A stretch of DNA of 64,000 nt from Candidatus Zixiibacteriota bacterium (lineage in GTDB: Bacteria; Zixibacteria; MSB-5A5; GN15; PGXB01): assembly GCA_016933955.1 (NCBI GenBank), contig JAFGTT010000032.1:62001-126000 (forward strand), in the 5' to 3' direction. Positions 10,201-19,019 of the stretch are shown in pieces. The notes below the pieces were generated by a model. The model worked only from the letters and a program-made list of their open reading frames with translations, searched no databases and was not told the origin of the DNA. A program made the position numbers and the translations under genes. Each line of letters starts with the position of its first letter. The first letter of the stretch is position 1.

Positions 10201-11859
10201 CTTCACCGGGTGGATGGTTGTGTCGTACCATCTGATCTCATCGCGGATTTTCAGTTCGAATTCTTCATATAATTCTTCCCCGGAATCCAGAGACCTTCGA
10301 ATACTGCGCATCTGGTGGTCGGCATATTCGGCCGGGAAATAATCACTCAATTTGCGGCCGATAATTTTATCGGCTTCACTTTGCATATCCCGGGCCCCGA
10401 CGGCATTGACAAACAGGACTTTTCCCTCATGGTCTATCAGGGAGATCACCTCCGGGATATTATCCACCAGCAGTCGATACTTTCCCTCGGATTCACGCAG
10501 GTCATGTTCAATTTTTCCGCGCTCGAAAATTTCTTTTTTCAATCCCCGGTTGATATCTTTCAATTCCGCGGCGCGCTGACTGACAAGATCCTCCAACCGG
10601 TCTCGATATTTTTTTAATTCATCTTCTTCACTTTTCCTGACGGTGATATCGCGAATGACACTCAGGAAACCCGACGGTTTATCATCCCTGTCGCAAATCA
10701 GGGTGGCACTGAAATCGGCATAAAACCCGGAGCCGTCCTGTCTGATCATTCGATATTCCATATTGCGAACTGATCCGCCGGCAATGATCAGGCGGGCGTC
10801 AAGGATGGCCTTTTCGCGGTCATCAGGAACAATCAGATCAAAAATATCCCGGTCAATTAAATCATCACGGCTCTCAAAACCGAACAGGTTTACCGATCTT
10901 TGGTTGGCCATTGTAATCCGGCCGGAAATATCGGTAACATTGATGGCATCCGGCGAGATTTCAATCAGCGACCGATAGCGGCTCTCGCTTTCCCTCAAAT
11001 CCTCTTCCGCCCGTCGTCGATCAGTGATATCACTGAAAATATGAAGCAGGGCCGGACTATTTTCCCAGGTAATACCGACTACATTGACTTCCAGTAATTT
11101 TATTTCTCCCTGCGGATTATATATTCTCACCCGGAAGGAAAATGATTCTGACACACCCGTTACAGGTTGAACATACCTCTCCAGTATCAAGGGATAATCA
11201 TCGGGGTGAATCAGCTTCCGCACTTCGATTTCGGAAAGATCCGCAAAGCTGTAGCCGGTGATTTGCTCGCCCTTCTTATTGATATATGTCACCCGGTTTC
11301 CCTGGGTCACCATAATTCCCTCACCGGCGTTTTCAATAACCTTCCGATATCTTTCCTCACTCTCCCTCAGAGCCTCCTCGGCGCCAATACGACTGGATAT
11401 ATCCGTTATCAGGGCAAAGCTTCCCCGATATTCACCGTTGGGATCAATCAGAGGACTGGCCGAGGCGATACTGTGGAATTTGCCCCCATCCTTGCGTTTG
11501 AGAATAATCTCGTACTCCGCCCCCTGGTTTTGCCGCCTGAACTCCATTTGACCAAGGAGCGTCTTGTGGCTGTCTTCATGCACGAAATCGATTGCTGATC
11601 GGCCTATTAACTCCTCCGCCGCGTAGCCTAATTTCCGGCAGATATTATTATTGACGTAGACAAAGATGCCCTTCTCATTTTGGACCACCACCCCTTCATG
11701 CATATTCTGGATCAGGCCCCAATATTGCTGGCCGCTGTCGGGGAGGGCTTTTTCGAAGCATTCGAAGCGGGCCAGAGAATCATTCATTATTTTCAACTGG
11801 CCCCTTAATTCGGCCAATTCCTGTTCAAGCTGTTCTCTGGTTTTATCGGTATCTGTCAT
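7291..11859 (-). CDS. Giant ten-PAS sensory regulator with C-terminal LuxR-type HTH
   Basis: This protein has about 1522 residues. After a short coiled coil it has ten consecutive PAS/PAC modules. Each ends in a D-I-(T/S)-D/E-(R/K)-type PAC motif, and most are followed by an LRESEERYR-type linker helix. Longer coiled coils (DRLEDLVSQRAAEL and HLEELVRERAAEL types) follow the third and eighth modules. After the tenth PAS there is another coiled coil. The last 65 residues are a LuxR/GerE helix-turn-helix (SPRELEICQMIKNG, SKEISEILNVS, VHKHR). No histidine kinase, ATPase, GGDEF or receiver domain is present, so it appears to be a one-component regulator linking multiple small-molecule/redox PAS inputs to DNA binding. 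A TTG at 11889 is in frame, but the ATG at 11859 has GGAG 6 bases upstream and fits the promoter. Confidence 0.9.
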   Translation of the reverse strand: MTDTDKTREQLEQELAELRGQLKIMNDSLARFECFEKALPDSGQQYWGLIQNMHEGVVVQNEKGIFVYVNNNICRKLGYAAEELIGRSAIDFVHEDSHKTLLGQMEFRRQNQGAEYEIILKRKDGGKFHSIASASPLIDPNGEYRGSFALITDISSRIGAEEALRESEERYRKVIENAGEGIMVTQGNRVTYINKKGEQITGYSFADLSEIEVRKLIHPDDYPLILERYVQPVTGVSESFSFRVRIYNPQGEIKLLEVNVVGITWENSPALLHIFSDITDRRRAEEDLRESESRYRSLIEISPDAINVTDISGRITMANQRSVNLFGFESRDDLIDRDIFDLIVPDDREKAILDARLIIAGGSVRNMEYRMIRQDGSGFYADFSATLICDRDDKPSGFLSVIRDITVRKSEEDELKKYRDRLEDLVSQRAAELKDINRGLKKEIFERGKIEHDLRESEGKYRLLVDNIPEVISLIDHEGKVLFVNAVGARDMQSEADKIIGRKLSDYFPAEYADHQMRSIRRSLDSGEELYEEFELKIRDEIRWYDTTIHPVKNDDDRYSSAMIIARDITSRKKADEILQASEEKYRALVEATDTGYVILDTLGNVVDANMEYLRLTGRRKMKDIRGKNISEWTAPQAMEKSREEFDKCIRQGYLRNVGLDYINLSGEIIPVEISARVVETEDDDRVLALCRDVSESWLVQKALRESEEFNRAIIEHSPLGVSIRNRNGLLLGYNKAWRDIWAIPDDDIEEYQKRTRHALQFDEHDSYLGEWLPRVHDIYEHGGYLHIPEIQSRKHRTGKLRWLSQHFYAIKNDRDEVERVIILTEDISDHKQAEAELRDTEVKFRELADLLPQTLFETDLEGYITLANNKGFETTGYSREDLERGFHLLDLFEPDDQELVRRKFEERLAGIAADEHEYNLVGKDGRKIPVLIYSAPILIDDRPAGLRGVMVDISDRKRADEALQASETLYSSTLNAMDDPIHVIDRDMRFTLFSKSYRDWCRDLGLGEIEAVGRKLMEVFPFLSDAVMEEYHRVFTDGEMSRTEEITFLNEKKVITETRKIPVVKNGQVTHVITVLRDITEKRKADEELKKHRDHLEELVRERAAELSVTNIKLTREIVERRRTEEQLRESEERYRILFESAAEGILIAAIDDLTLLYANAAFCRLLGYAIEELMQMTISDIHPAGEMDNLVIDFYALAKGEKYISENIPCLRKDGTIVYVDISGTAAKINGRECNLGYFRDVTDRHRAQQALQESEGRFRMLSEATSEGIITHQNGRIVDFNQTATIMFGYGAEELPKINLIDLVEPEYAEFIGRNPHQDGEIAWQGMARRKDGSGFPIEVIGKACQYQGQTVRILAFRDLTEHKRVENELIKAGEELRAEQEALEAKNIALREVLGQIEAEKNGIKQQISANIEKIIVPSLKRFKETCSEQQKKHIDSIESSLETIASPFMDKLRTSHSRLSPRELEICQMIKNGLRSKEISEILNVSILTVHKHREIIRRKLGIRNANINLSSYLQSL

Positions 11860-11904
11860 AATGGGCTCCGCAGACGGATATCCGGTCAAAAGCTGTCATA
11901 GACT

Positions 11905-11933
11905 ATTTTAAGCGAATTGCCCATAATTGGCAA
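11905..11933 (-). promoter_or_regulatory. Sigma-70-type promoter of the multi-PAS regulator
   Basis: TTGCCA and TAAAAT are separated by exactly 17 bases on the minus strand. The predicted transcript starts near 11898, leaving a leader of about 39 bases before the ATG at 11859 but only about 9 bases before the in-frame TTG at 11889, which supports the ATG start. Confidence 0.55.
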
Positions 11934-12005
11934 GACAATATGCCGCCAATCTGAATTAGCATTGACGACATTTACAAAAATAGGACGTATCCGAAAAAGC
12001 GGCTA

Positions 12006-12959
12006 TTACCCATTCAAGTCAAACGGCATCTTCTTCATAACCAGTTCGTTGACCCGGCATCTCTGGCCGGAATAGACAATATCCACCCGTCGCCCGGCCA
12101 TATCGATCAGGCGGTCTTTAACGCCGTCAATCAAAAAGTCGGGAGTCGATGCTCCGGCAGACAGGCCAACTGTTTCAACCGGGTGTTCATTTCCGGTAAA
12201 CATTTCCGGCCTGATATCATTGGCCGAGTTAATCAAAAAGCTTCGGGGACAAATGGTAGCCGAGATTTTAGCCAACCGTTTGGAATTGGCCGAAGTTTGC
12301 GAACCCACCACCAGCATCAGATCCACTTCCGGTGCCAGAGCCACAATGGCGGCCTGCCGCTGACCGGTCGCATTGCAGATGGTGTTGAAAACTTCAATTC
12401 CCGGATAAAGTTTGCGTGCGGCTCGTTCGACTTCTTCGAAATCCGCGATTCGGGCCGTGGTTTGCGATGTCAGAGCCAGCTTTCCTTCAAAATCGCCTGC
12501 TTTTTTCAAAGATTCAAGGCTCTGAATCACCGTTACCTTTCCGGGAGCATGACCGACAATTCCAATAGTTTCGTCATGATCCGGATCGCCGAAATGCAGT
12601 ATATGATAATCGTTCTCGGCCAGACGCCGGATGATTTTGTGAATACGAATCACCAGCGGGCAGGTAGCATCGACTATTTTCAAGCCCCGTTTTCTGCCTT
12701 TGGTAATCACCTCGGGTGAGGCTCCATGAGCCGATATAATTACTGTTCCCCTTGTAATTTCATCAATATCCGAGGATTGTCCTACCCCCGATTTCGAGAA
12801 TTTCTGCACAATGGCATCGTTATGGACTATTTCGTTCAGAATGGTAACAGGTTCATCCCCGGTCATGGTTTTTTCGGCAATCGAGATAGCCCGCTTGACC
12901 CCCATGCAGAATCCGTAATGCTGGGCTATGATAATTTTCTTAATCTTTATCATATTCAT
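12006..12959 (-). CDS. ispH: 4-hydroxy-3-methylbut-2-enyl diphosphate reductase
   Basis: Catalyses the last step of the MEP isoprenoid pathway, reducing HMBPP to IPP and DMAPP with an iron-sulfur cluster. All three cluster cysteines are visible: C18 (YGFCMGV), C100 (DATCPLV) and C195 (NTICNAT). So are the family motifs SQTTA and VVGSQTSANSKRL. Counting from the ATG at 12959 the protein has 317 residues, typical for the family. An ATG two codons later (12953) and a TTG upstream (12974) are alternatives. It follows pdxT by 52 bases on the same strand and is probably in the pdxS-pdxT-ispH operon. Its product feeds polyprenyl synthase, which is encoded at 19-20 kb. Confidence 0.95.
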   Translation of the reverse strand: MNMIKIKKIIIAQHYGFCMGVKRAISIAEKTMTGDEPVTILNEIVHNDAIVQKFSKSGVGQSSDIDEITRGTVIISAHGASPEVITKGRKRGLKIVDATCPLVIRIHKIIRRLAENDYHILHFGDPDHDETIGIVGHAPGKVTVIQSLESLKKAGDFEGKLALTSQTTARIADFEEVERAARKLYPGIEVFNTICNATGQRQAAIVALAPEVDLMLVVGSQTSANSKRLAKISATICPRSFLINSANDIRPEMFTGNEHPVETVGLSAGASTPDFLIDGVKDRLIDMAGRRVDIVYSGQRCRVNELVMKKMPFDLNG

Positions 12960-13011
12960 AAGATACGAATCCAAAATCGAATAATACTCCGCCCGCGATA
13001 TCGTCTGTAAT

Positions 13012-13608
13012 TCATATCACGCCGGTGTCCATTACCAGATGGTCGAGGAAATATCGGGTTAAGGTCAGGTCGTCATCCAGCTCGGTATGAAAAGAGCTGA
13101 CCAGGCATTTTCCTTGAATCAGCAGAACCGGCGAATTATCATGCCGGGCCAGAATTTTGACTTCCGGGCCGGCATCCATAACCACCGGAGCGCGGATAAA
13201 AGAACCCGGGAGCGAAACATCATGACCATTCAGATGGGCTTTTACTTCAGTATGAAAAGAATACACCTGTCGGCCGTACCCGTTTCGGGCAATCGAGATA
13301 TCAATTATTTTCAAAGGTTTGACCCGGACATCATCAACTTCCCGAGCCAGCATAATCATCCCGGCGCAGGTCCCCCAAACCGGTTTTTCGAAACAGAAAC
13401 GCTCCATCTCCGGGCGCATAACAAATCGGTCGAGGAGCATACTCATGGTAGTGGATTCACCGCCGGGAATAATAAGACCATCAAGACCGGACAGGTCTCC
13501 ACCGGTTCTTATTTCCCGGCAATTGGTTTTGAGGGCCGACAGACGATACAAATGTCGTTCGAAATCGCCCTGAAGTGCCAGGACGCCAATCGTCAGATGT
13601 GAATACAT
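13012..13608 (-). CDS. pdxT: Pyridoxal 5'-phosphate synthase glutaminase subunit
   Basis: A class I glutamine amidotransferase of 198 residues that releases ammonia from glutamine for PdxS in the deoxyxylulose-independent PLP pathway. The nucleophile C81 (GTCAGM), H174 and E176 (FHTELDDD) form the triad. The N-terminal GVLALQGDFERHL and the GGESTT oxyanion motif are typical. It lies 19 bases after pdxS. In most bacteria the two subunits form a 12:12 complex encoded together, as here. Confidence 0.96.
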   Translation of the reverse strand: MYSHLTIGVLALQGDFERHLYRLSALKTNCREIRTGGDLSGLDGLIIPGGESTTMSMLLDRFVMRPEMERFCFEKPVWGTCAGMIMLAREVDDVRVKPLKIIDISIARNGYGRQVYSFHTEVKAHLNGHDVSLPGSFIRAPVVMDAGPEVKILARHDNSPVLLIQGKCLVSSFHTELDDDLTLTRYFLDHLVMDTGVI

Positions 13609-13627
13609 AGGCGATCAATGTCAAAGA

Positions 13628-14509
13628 TTATCTGACCTGAAGCAGATCCTCATCCGGAATGGCGGCGGCGGAAATACCCTTCATGGCTTCGCCCAGACCG
13701 CGACTACACTCAGCCACCGCTTTCGGGTCCTTATACCGGGTCACCGCCGTCACTATGGCTCTGGCTCGTTTTTCCGGGTTGGCTGATTTAAAGATTCCGC
13801 TTCCGACAAAAACGGCCTCGGCCCCAAGTTTCATAACCAGAACCGCATCCGCAGGAGTCGCCACTCCGCCGGCGGCGAAATTCGGTACCGGTAATTTGCC
13901 GAGTCTGGCGACTATCTTGACAACCGTCAACGGGGCCGCCATCTCTTTGGCCGCTCCATTAAGCTCCTCGTCGGACATCAAGGTCAGCCGTTTCATGGCC
14001 GAATTTATCTCTCGAAGGTGTTTAACCGCCTCGGAAACATCACCGGTTCCGGCTTCTCCTTTGGTACGAATCATGGCCGCTCCCTCGGCGATTCGTCGCA
14101 GGGCCTCGCCCAGATTGCGACAACCACAGACAAAAGGAACCCGGAATTTCCATTTATCGACGTGGTATTTGTAGTCGGCCGGGGTTAAGACCTCGGACTC
14201 ATCAATAAAATCGACTTCCAGGGCCTGGAGGATTTCGGCCTCGGCAAAATGCCCGATTCGGCATTTGGCCATGACCGGTATCGAAACCGCCTTTTTAATA
14301 GCCTCGATAACCTCAGGATCGGCCATTCTGGCCACCCCGCCCTCGGCCCGGATATCCGAGGGAACTCGTTCCAGAGCCATCACCGCCGCCGCTCCGGCCT
14401 GTTCGGCGATTTTAGCTTGATCGGCGTTGGTGACATCCATGATGACACCGCCCTTGAGCATTTCCGCCAGGCCGACCCTGATTTTATAATCTTTATCTTC
14501 GAAATTCAT
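13628..14509 (-). CDS. pdxS: Pyridoxal 5'-phosphate synthase lyase subunit
   Basis: A 293-residue TIM-barrel subunit that builds PLP from ribose 5-phosphate, glyceraldehyde 3-phosphate and ammonia. The substrate-binding lysines K82 ([11 protein letters not shown]) and K150 (RTKGEAGTG) are present. So are the conserved [12 protein letters not shown] and [13 protein letters not shown] stretches, the latter with the phosphate-binding glycines. It is the first gene of the pdxS-pdxT operon and is preceded by a plausible promoter about 120 bases upstream. Confidence 0.97.
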   Translation of the reverse strand: MNFEDKDYKIRVGLAEMLKGGVIMDVTNADQAKIAEQAGAAAVMALERVPSDIRAEGGVARMADPEVIEAIKKAVSIPVMAKCRIGHFAEAEILQALEVDFIDESEVLTPADYKYHVDKWKFRVPFVCGCRNLGEALRRIAEGAAMIRTKGEAGTGDVSEAVKHLREINSAMKRLTLMSDEELNGAAKEMAAPLTVVKIVARLGKLPVPNFAAGGVATPADAVLVMKLGAEAVFVGSGIFKSANPEKRARAIVTAVTRYKDPKAVAECSRGLGEAMKGISAAAIPDEDLLQVR

Positions 14510-14632
14510 AAGGCATTGCTCCCGACTTCAATTTCTTCAATTCCGCTTAAGAAATAAACAGCGACATTCAAGCCGAAATTCCGGTTTCCCGCCGAGTCAA
14601 CCGGCTGAATTACGCCCTTAAAAACCGCATAA

Positions 14633-14661
14633 ATATTACTATATTAAGGCCCAAAAATCAA
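14633..14661 (-). promoter_or_regulatory. Sigma-70-type promoter of pdxS-pdxT
   Basis: TTGATT and TAATAT are separated by 17 bases on the minus strand, giving a leader of about 120 bases before pdxS. The rest of the 306-base gap between pdxS and the Rrf2 gene shows only this promoter and the Rrf2 terminator. Confidence 0.5.
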
Positions 14662-14757
14662 CCCCTATAATAGCCGGCCCATACCATCCGCGTAATAATG
14701 GATTTTGATTCTCCAGTACCTTATACGATTGGTCCGGGAGAAAATTACGTTGGGGAA

Positions 14758-14789
14758 CAAAAAAACCGGGGGTGGTATTCACCCCCGGT
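14758..14789 (-). terminator. Intrinsic terminator after the Rrf2 regulator gene
   Basis: A perfect 10-bp GC-rich stem (ACCGGGGGTG at 14765-14774 with CACCCCCGGT at 14780-14789) has a 5-nt loop. It is followed on the minus strand by a T-run, 27 bases after the regulator's stop codon. Confidence 0.92.
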
Positions 14790-14815
14790 CGCAATCCCAA
14801 GAAAGGGATTAATAT

Positions 14816-15226
14816 TTAGTCTTTCAGGATGGCTTTGTATTTGGCGAAGTTGGCACGGGTCAAAGCCTTTTTGAAATGATCCTGTTCCTTGATCCAGAAG
14901 TCTCTCATACGGCAGACTTTATAATGCTCACAGCATTTATCGCCCTCAATGCAAAGGTTGAGAGTAATCGGGCCATCCATCGCTTCTATCACATCAAGAA
15001 AAGTAACATCTTTTGGCGGACGAGCCAGGCGATAGCCACCGGTTACACCCTGATAGGAAACCAGAATTCCCGCCCAGGTCAAGTCTTTTAAAATCTTCGC
15101 TAAAAATTCCCGGGGAATACTCTGGGCCTTGGCCACCGTTCCGATGGAAGCCAACTGCCCCTTGGGCAAACCAGCAAAATGCATCACTGCTCGCAACGCG
15201 TAATCAGCTTTTCTTGAAAGTTGCAT
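14816..15226 (-). CDS. Rrf2-family transcriptional regulator with cysteine cluster
   Basis: A winged-helix regulator of about 136 residues. The start ATG at 15226 gives the canonical MQLSRKADYALRAV N-terminus and has AAGGAAGG 4 bases upstream. The frame remains open to 15298, but that extension lacks a ribosome site. The DNA-binding wing has GGYRLARPP. Further on, the cysteines in CIEGDKCCEHYKVC match the CX5CX5-6C pattern by which IscR/NsrR/RsrR-type members bind an Fe-S cluster. It therefore probably senses iron-sulfur status, NO or redox state. It is monocistronic, and no isc/suf genes are adjacent, so its regulon is not shown by context. Confidence 0.88.
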   Translation of the reverse strand: MQLSRKADYALRAVMHFAGLPKGQLASIGTVAKAQSIPREFLAKILKDLTWAGILVSYQGVTGGYRLARPPKDVTFLDVIEAMDGPITLNLCIEGDKCCEHYKVCRMRDFWIKEQDHFKKALTRANFAKYKAILKD

Positions 15227-15285
15227 ATTTCCTTCCTTCTGCTTTTTTCTTTCCGGTTTATTATTCTTATACGCCTCTTTGGGCC

Positions 15286-15316
15286 ATAATATGGACAATT
15301 GTTACACGTTTTTCAA
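15286..15316 (-). promoter_or_regulatory. Possible promoter of the Rrf2 gene
   Basis: TTGAAA and TATTAT are separated by 19 bases on the minus strand. The spacing is longer than optimal, which would suit a regulated promoter. It overlaps an imperfect dyad with ACAC/GTGT ends. Confidence 0.3.
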
Positions 15317-15494
15317 GTGTTTTTTGCATTTATTCTCAATTAAATTGTATCTCCGTTCCGATTCCATATCAATAAAATTCGATTTAATGGATTTAAACCT
15401 CTATATAAACGAGCCGTTGGATATTCCGGCCATTTTCCGGAATCTTCTTTGGCCGATCTGATTACGATTCTTGGCGGCAGGTAATAAACCGGTT

Positions 15495-16637
15495 TTACTC
15501 TTTCCTGATAACCAGGTTAATATTTCTTTTCTTTAACTGACCCATAAAAAATTTCGGCTCCACCGCGACTTCCTGGGGCACTACACCGCGATGGGAAATT
15601 TTCCCGGAACAGGCCATCCAGGCTATAATCGCCACCGGGAATGCGGTCATCCGCATCATCGAGGTTAATCCGGTCCGCGAATCCTGGCGGTCGATAATTT
15701 CATGAACCAGTTTACCGGCTTCACCGGCAGATTCTCCCTCGATCGTCACCCTGACCAGAACCAGGTCGGGATCATTGAAACCCAGATTTTTCTCAAGGAC
15801 TTTTTTGAAAACCTCGCGAGGCTGAACAGTAATCTCACCCACCTTCAATTCACTCCGGGAACCCAGCCCAATCTCCAGCATGGGTTTAAACATCTGGCAA
15901 TGGCCCGGATAACGGATGGTTTTATAATCCAGGAATTCCACAATTCCTTTGTACGTGTCAGGAAGGGTCGAAGTTCCGGCGGAAGTATAAAAAGCCTCCA
16001 GGGCCCCGATTCCGTCGAATTCCAGTTCCTCCAGACCGGTCATCGGATTAACGGTCTTTTTTTCGCCGTTTTCTAATATCACGACCGGTTCCCAGTACTC
16101 GTTAATCAAACCCTCCGAAGAAAACACCATCTGGTAATTAAGCGGCGGTCGAGGAGTCTGTGGCAGGCCTCCGACCCTGATTTTAACCGATTTAACCTTA
16201 TCGAATTCGGCGATTCCGGCCGCGGTCAGAATAGAAACCAGTCCCGGTGCCAGACCGCAATCGGGAATCACCACGATATCGGTGGCCCGGGCCTCCTCGC
16301 TCATCTCAAATTGCGCCTTGACGGCATCATTATTTCCGCCGAGATCGAAGAAATGAGTGGCGCTCTTTATGGCCGCCCTGGTTAAGCCGGGATTGTACTT
16401 ATAGGTTACGGCCGATATACAGGCATCGTATTCTTGTAAAAGCGATGCGGCATGGTCCTCATCACCGGCATCGAGTCTTCCGGCGATAGTAATTTCCTGT
16501 CCGTATTTTCGCGCGATTTCCTCAGCCAGTTCCAGATCGAAATCGAACAATCCGATTTTTTTAACTCCTTCGACACGGCTCAAGTCGTAAACCGCCGCCC
16601 GACCCATCAAACCCGATCCAATCACTGCAATTTTCAT
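15495..16637 (-). CDS. Saccharopine dehydrogenase-family oxidoreductase (lysine 9-dehydrogenase-like)
   Basis: A 380-residue NAD(P)-dependent enzyme with an N-terminal Rossmann fold (MKIAVIGSGLMGRAAVYDL) and the saccharopine-dehydrogenase C-terminal domain (DCGLAPGL, LGGLPQTPRPPLNY and TIRYPGHC segments). The family includes saccharopine reductases and bacterial lysine 6-dehydrogenases, which oxidise the epsilon-amino group of lysine. The exact substrate is not resolved. The ATG at 16637 is chosen because GAGGAAA lies 6-7 bases upstream and a strong promoter sits just before it, within the longer open frame. It is monocistronic. Confidence 0.85.
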   Translation of the reverse strand: MKIAVIGSGLMGRAAVYDLSRVEGVKKIGLFDFDLELAEEIARKYGQEITIAGRLDAGDEDHAASLLQEYDACISAVTYKYNPGLTRAAIKSATHFFDLGGNNDAVKAQFEMSEEARATDIVVIPDCGLAPGLVSILTAAGIAEFDKVKSVKIRVGGLPQTPRPPLNYQMVFSSEGLINEYWEPVVILENGEKKTVNPMTGLEELEFDGIGALEAFYTSAGTSTLPDTYKGIVEFLDYKTIRYPGHCQMFKPMLEIGLGSRSELKVGEITVQPREVFKKVLEKNLGFNDPDLVLVRVTIEGESAGEAGKLVHEIIDRQDSRTGLTSMMRMTAFPVAIIAWMACSGKISHRGVVPQEVAVEPKFFMGQLKKRNINLVIRKE

Positions 16638-16668
16638 GGTCACTTTCCTCTTCTCATAAACAGAGCCC

Positions 16669-16697
16669 ATTATAATATGGAGAGAGTAATATATCAA
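16669..16697 (-). promoter_or_regulatory. Strong sigma-70-type promoter of the saccharopine-dehydrogenase-like gene
   Basis: TTGATA, 17 bases and TATAAT, with the predicted leader only about 25 bases long to the ATG at 16637. The -10 box is a perfect match. Confidence 0.7.
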
Positions 16698-16788
16698 ATA
16701 TTTATTTTGATGCTCCTATTAAAAGATTTTGATCCGATTGATCGTTGGACGGCAATTGCCTTAGTACATGTTACGCCGCGATGGAATA

Positions 16789-18960
16789 TTAAATCAGCTG
16801 CAATCGTTTACGAATAAACCACTCCAGCCCCAGCGCCAGAATAAAGATTGCCAGGAGCCAGAATTTATTCCAGAGGACAATTTCATTCTGGACCGTGACG
16901 GTGATTTTATCATGGGGCACCACCGGATAAAGAGAATCGATGCCGTTAACAGGATAAAAGCGGCCGCCGGTAAGCCGGGAGACGGCGTTCAAATTTTCAA
17001 AATCCGGGCGGCGCCGGAATTCCTCGATCGAATAACCCTCAATCGCCACCTGGCCGGAACTTTCCTTAATCCTTCGGCCATCTTTCTCCGCCACGGCAAA
17101 ATAATTGTAGCGAGCCGATGGCAGGATCTCGAAATCGGCCCGGTATTTTCCCTCACCCATATCAATCAGTTGAACCAGGGAGGTATCCTTGCCATTCTCG
17201 GCGGCCATGGCGACATACCCGCCTGCCCCCTCAATCGGGCGAAACCCAAGATCATAGGCAAAGGCGGTGAAACCGACTTTTTCGCCCCGGGTGTAAACTG
17301 CCTTGTCGGGTATTATGCGAACCGGCTCGGCCTCCTCGCGGACGGAAAGCCAGTTGACCAGACCATCGAAAAACCGACCGTACTCTCCGGGCTCCTCACC
17401 AAAACCATAGCCGAAAAAGGCCCAGTGCCAGAAGGGCAAAGCCGCGGTGGCCAGCACCCGCCCGCCACCGAAATGGCGGTAGCCGATTATCGGCGCCGTC
17501 ATAGCCGCCCGGCCCAGATCGGCTGTTACCAGGATTTCGGAGTTGGGTGCAACCGAATCAATCGGCACCAGTGCCTCGAAATTCGGCAGATTGCGCCAGG
17601 CTTCCCTGATATTCTGCCGGTTGTCGGCGATTCTCACGGCGGGATGGAAAAGATAATTCTCCGCCGGTGCACCGTTAAACTTCAGATAGACCAGCGAACT
17701 TCCCCGGCGGGTATTTATGAACGGAAGATAATCATCAAGCCAGCGCGGCCAGGTTTCCATCAGGTAATTTTCACCCAGCAAAACCAGGATCGAACCACCT
17801 TTATCTTTCAGAAAAGAATCAAACAGGTTCTTGCGGGATTTAAGAGCCGATGGTTTTATGTCGCAGAGAATAATCAGGTCATATCGGTTAAGTTTGGTTT
17901 GTTGATCGGGAAAAGAGCCGGTTAAATAATCATTATCCTTGAAGACTACCCGGGTCAAATCGACCGACTCCGACCGGGATAAAAACCGATTCAAAAAGGC
18001 GTATTCCCAGTCCAGGGTCGGTGCCACCAGAAGCACTTCCATCTTGCTTTTTAACACCGTCACCGAAAATGATCGGCTGTTGTTATCAGCGGATATTTCA
18101 TCCGGAGATCCCGGAATCACAACCCGGAAAGTCTGTTGTCCCGGTTTTTCGGGAACGAATTTCAAAACGATATCATCCTTCAAATCGCCCGGCGGCAGTT
18201 TGATTTCCTGTTCGGATAAAACTTTCTCGCCGCTCCGGACCTGGATTTTCGCCCGATCGTTGTCCATACCCTGCCATTCAAGATGCACCGTTACCGCAGT
18301 CGGTTTGCCGGCAAACACGATTTGATTATAATCGAGTCCGGCCAGAGCGATATCCTTTTCCGCCGCGGGGATTCCGACCCCGATTGAAAAAATTGGGGTT
18401 TTTATACGAGCCGAGGCTTCCGCCGGGGCAATTCCGCTGTTGGAGATACCATCGGAGAACAGCAACCAGGCTTCGGCCGGGGCGGCGATCTGCCGGTCGG
18501 CCATTGCGGTCAGGACTTCACCCAGAGCGGTCCGATCGCGGTCGAGATTATCATTATCCTCTCCGGCGGCAAGACCGGCAAATGGCACCGTTTCATAGTC
18601 GAAATTACCGATAAAATCCCGGAGTTCTCCGCTCTCCATAACCGAATCGACCCGGGCCGAACGACTCAGATCGTTTTCCATGATATCCATACTTTTCGAG
18701 TGATCGACCAGGATAGTAAGTCTCGCTTTTCTTTCATACTCCCGACGGTACGACAGCACCGGTTCCATCAAGGCCAGAAAAACCGCCACCACAGCGACAA
18801 TCCTGAGACCGGTCAGCAGTATTTTCATCCCGCGCGACAAGGGTGGATTGGTGCGCCGGTAGAGATAAACGGCAAAGATGACAAACAAGATAAAAAACAG
18901 AACCGTGACCACCGGCCGGCCGGTTAGAAAATCTATGGAAATCTCGGTGATGCCAAACAT
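16789..18960 (-). CDS. VWA-domain membrane protein (BatA/Aerotolerance-like architecture)
   Basis: A 723-residue protein with two N-terminal transmembrane segments (about residues 15-35 and 48-68) and one at the very C-terminus (about 698-715). After the second segment lies a von Willebrand factor A domain with an intact MIDAS start, D86-x-S88-x-S90 in ILVDHSKSM. The domain also has the LFSDGISNSG and FSIGVGIP strands. The remainder resembles the glutamine amidotransferase-like/beta-sandwich extracytoplasmic region found in large VWA proteins of Bacteroidetes-type bacteria (LVAPTLDWEYAFLNRFL; GGGRVLATAALPFWHW). It follows the polyprenyl synthase gene by 59 bases. Function is unknown; metal-dependent protein assembly at the membrane is the family expectation. 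Confidence 0.8.
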   Translation of the reverse strand: MFGITEISIDFLTGRPVVTVLFFILFVIFAVYLYRRTNPPLSRGMKILLTGLRIVAVVAVFLALMEPVLSYRREYERKARLTILVDHSKSMDIMENDLSRSARVDSVMESGELRDFIGNFDYETVPFAGLAAGEDNDNLDRDRTALGEVLTAMADRQIAAPAEAWLLFSDGISNSGIAPAEASARIKTPIFSIGVGIPAAEKDIALAGLDYNQIVFAGKPTAVTVHLEWQGMDNDRAKIQVRSGEKVLSEQEIKLPPGDLKDDIVLKFVPEKPGQQTFRVVIPGSPDEISADNNSRSFSVTVLKSKMEVLLVAPTLDWEYAFLNRFLSRSESVDLTRVVFKDNDYLTGSFPDQQTKLNRYDLIILCDIKPSALKSRKNLFDSFLKDKGGSILVLLGENYLMETWPRWLDDYLPFINTRRGSSLVYLKFNGAPAENYLFHPAVRIADNRQNIREAWRNLPNFEALVPIDSVAPNSEILVTADLGRAAMTAPIIGYRHFGGGRVLATAALPFWHWAFFGYGFGEEPGEYGRFFDGLVNWLSVREEAEPVRIIPDKAVYTRGEKVGFTAFAYDLGFRPIEGAGGYVAMAAENGKDTSLVQLIDMGEGKYRADFEILPSARYNYFAVAEKDGRRIKESSGQVAIEGYSIEEFRRRPDFENLNAVSRLTGGRFYPVNGIDSLYPVVPHDKITVTVQNEIVLWNKFWLLAIFILALGLEWFIRKRLQLI

Positions 18961-19019
18961 ATTCAGTTATACAGGTAAATCATTATTCCGACCGAAATTG
19001 GGAGGCAGAAGAAACCCGG

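Noticed and set aside
16768-17925. A 385-codon open frame on the plus strand opposite the VWA gene
   Set aside because: It is the antisense of a gene with a clear domain structure, has a composition rich in Pro/Arg/Gly and lacks any recognisable motif or ribosome site.
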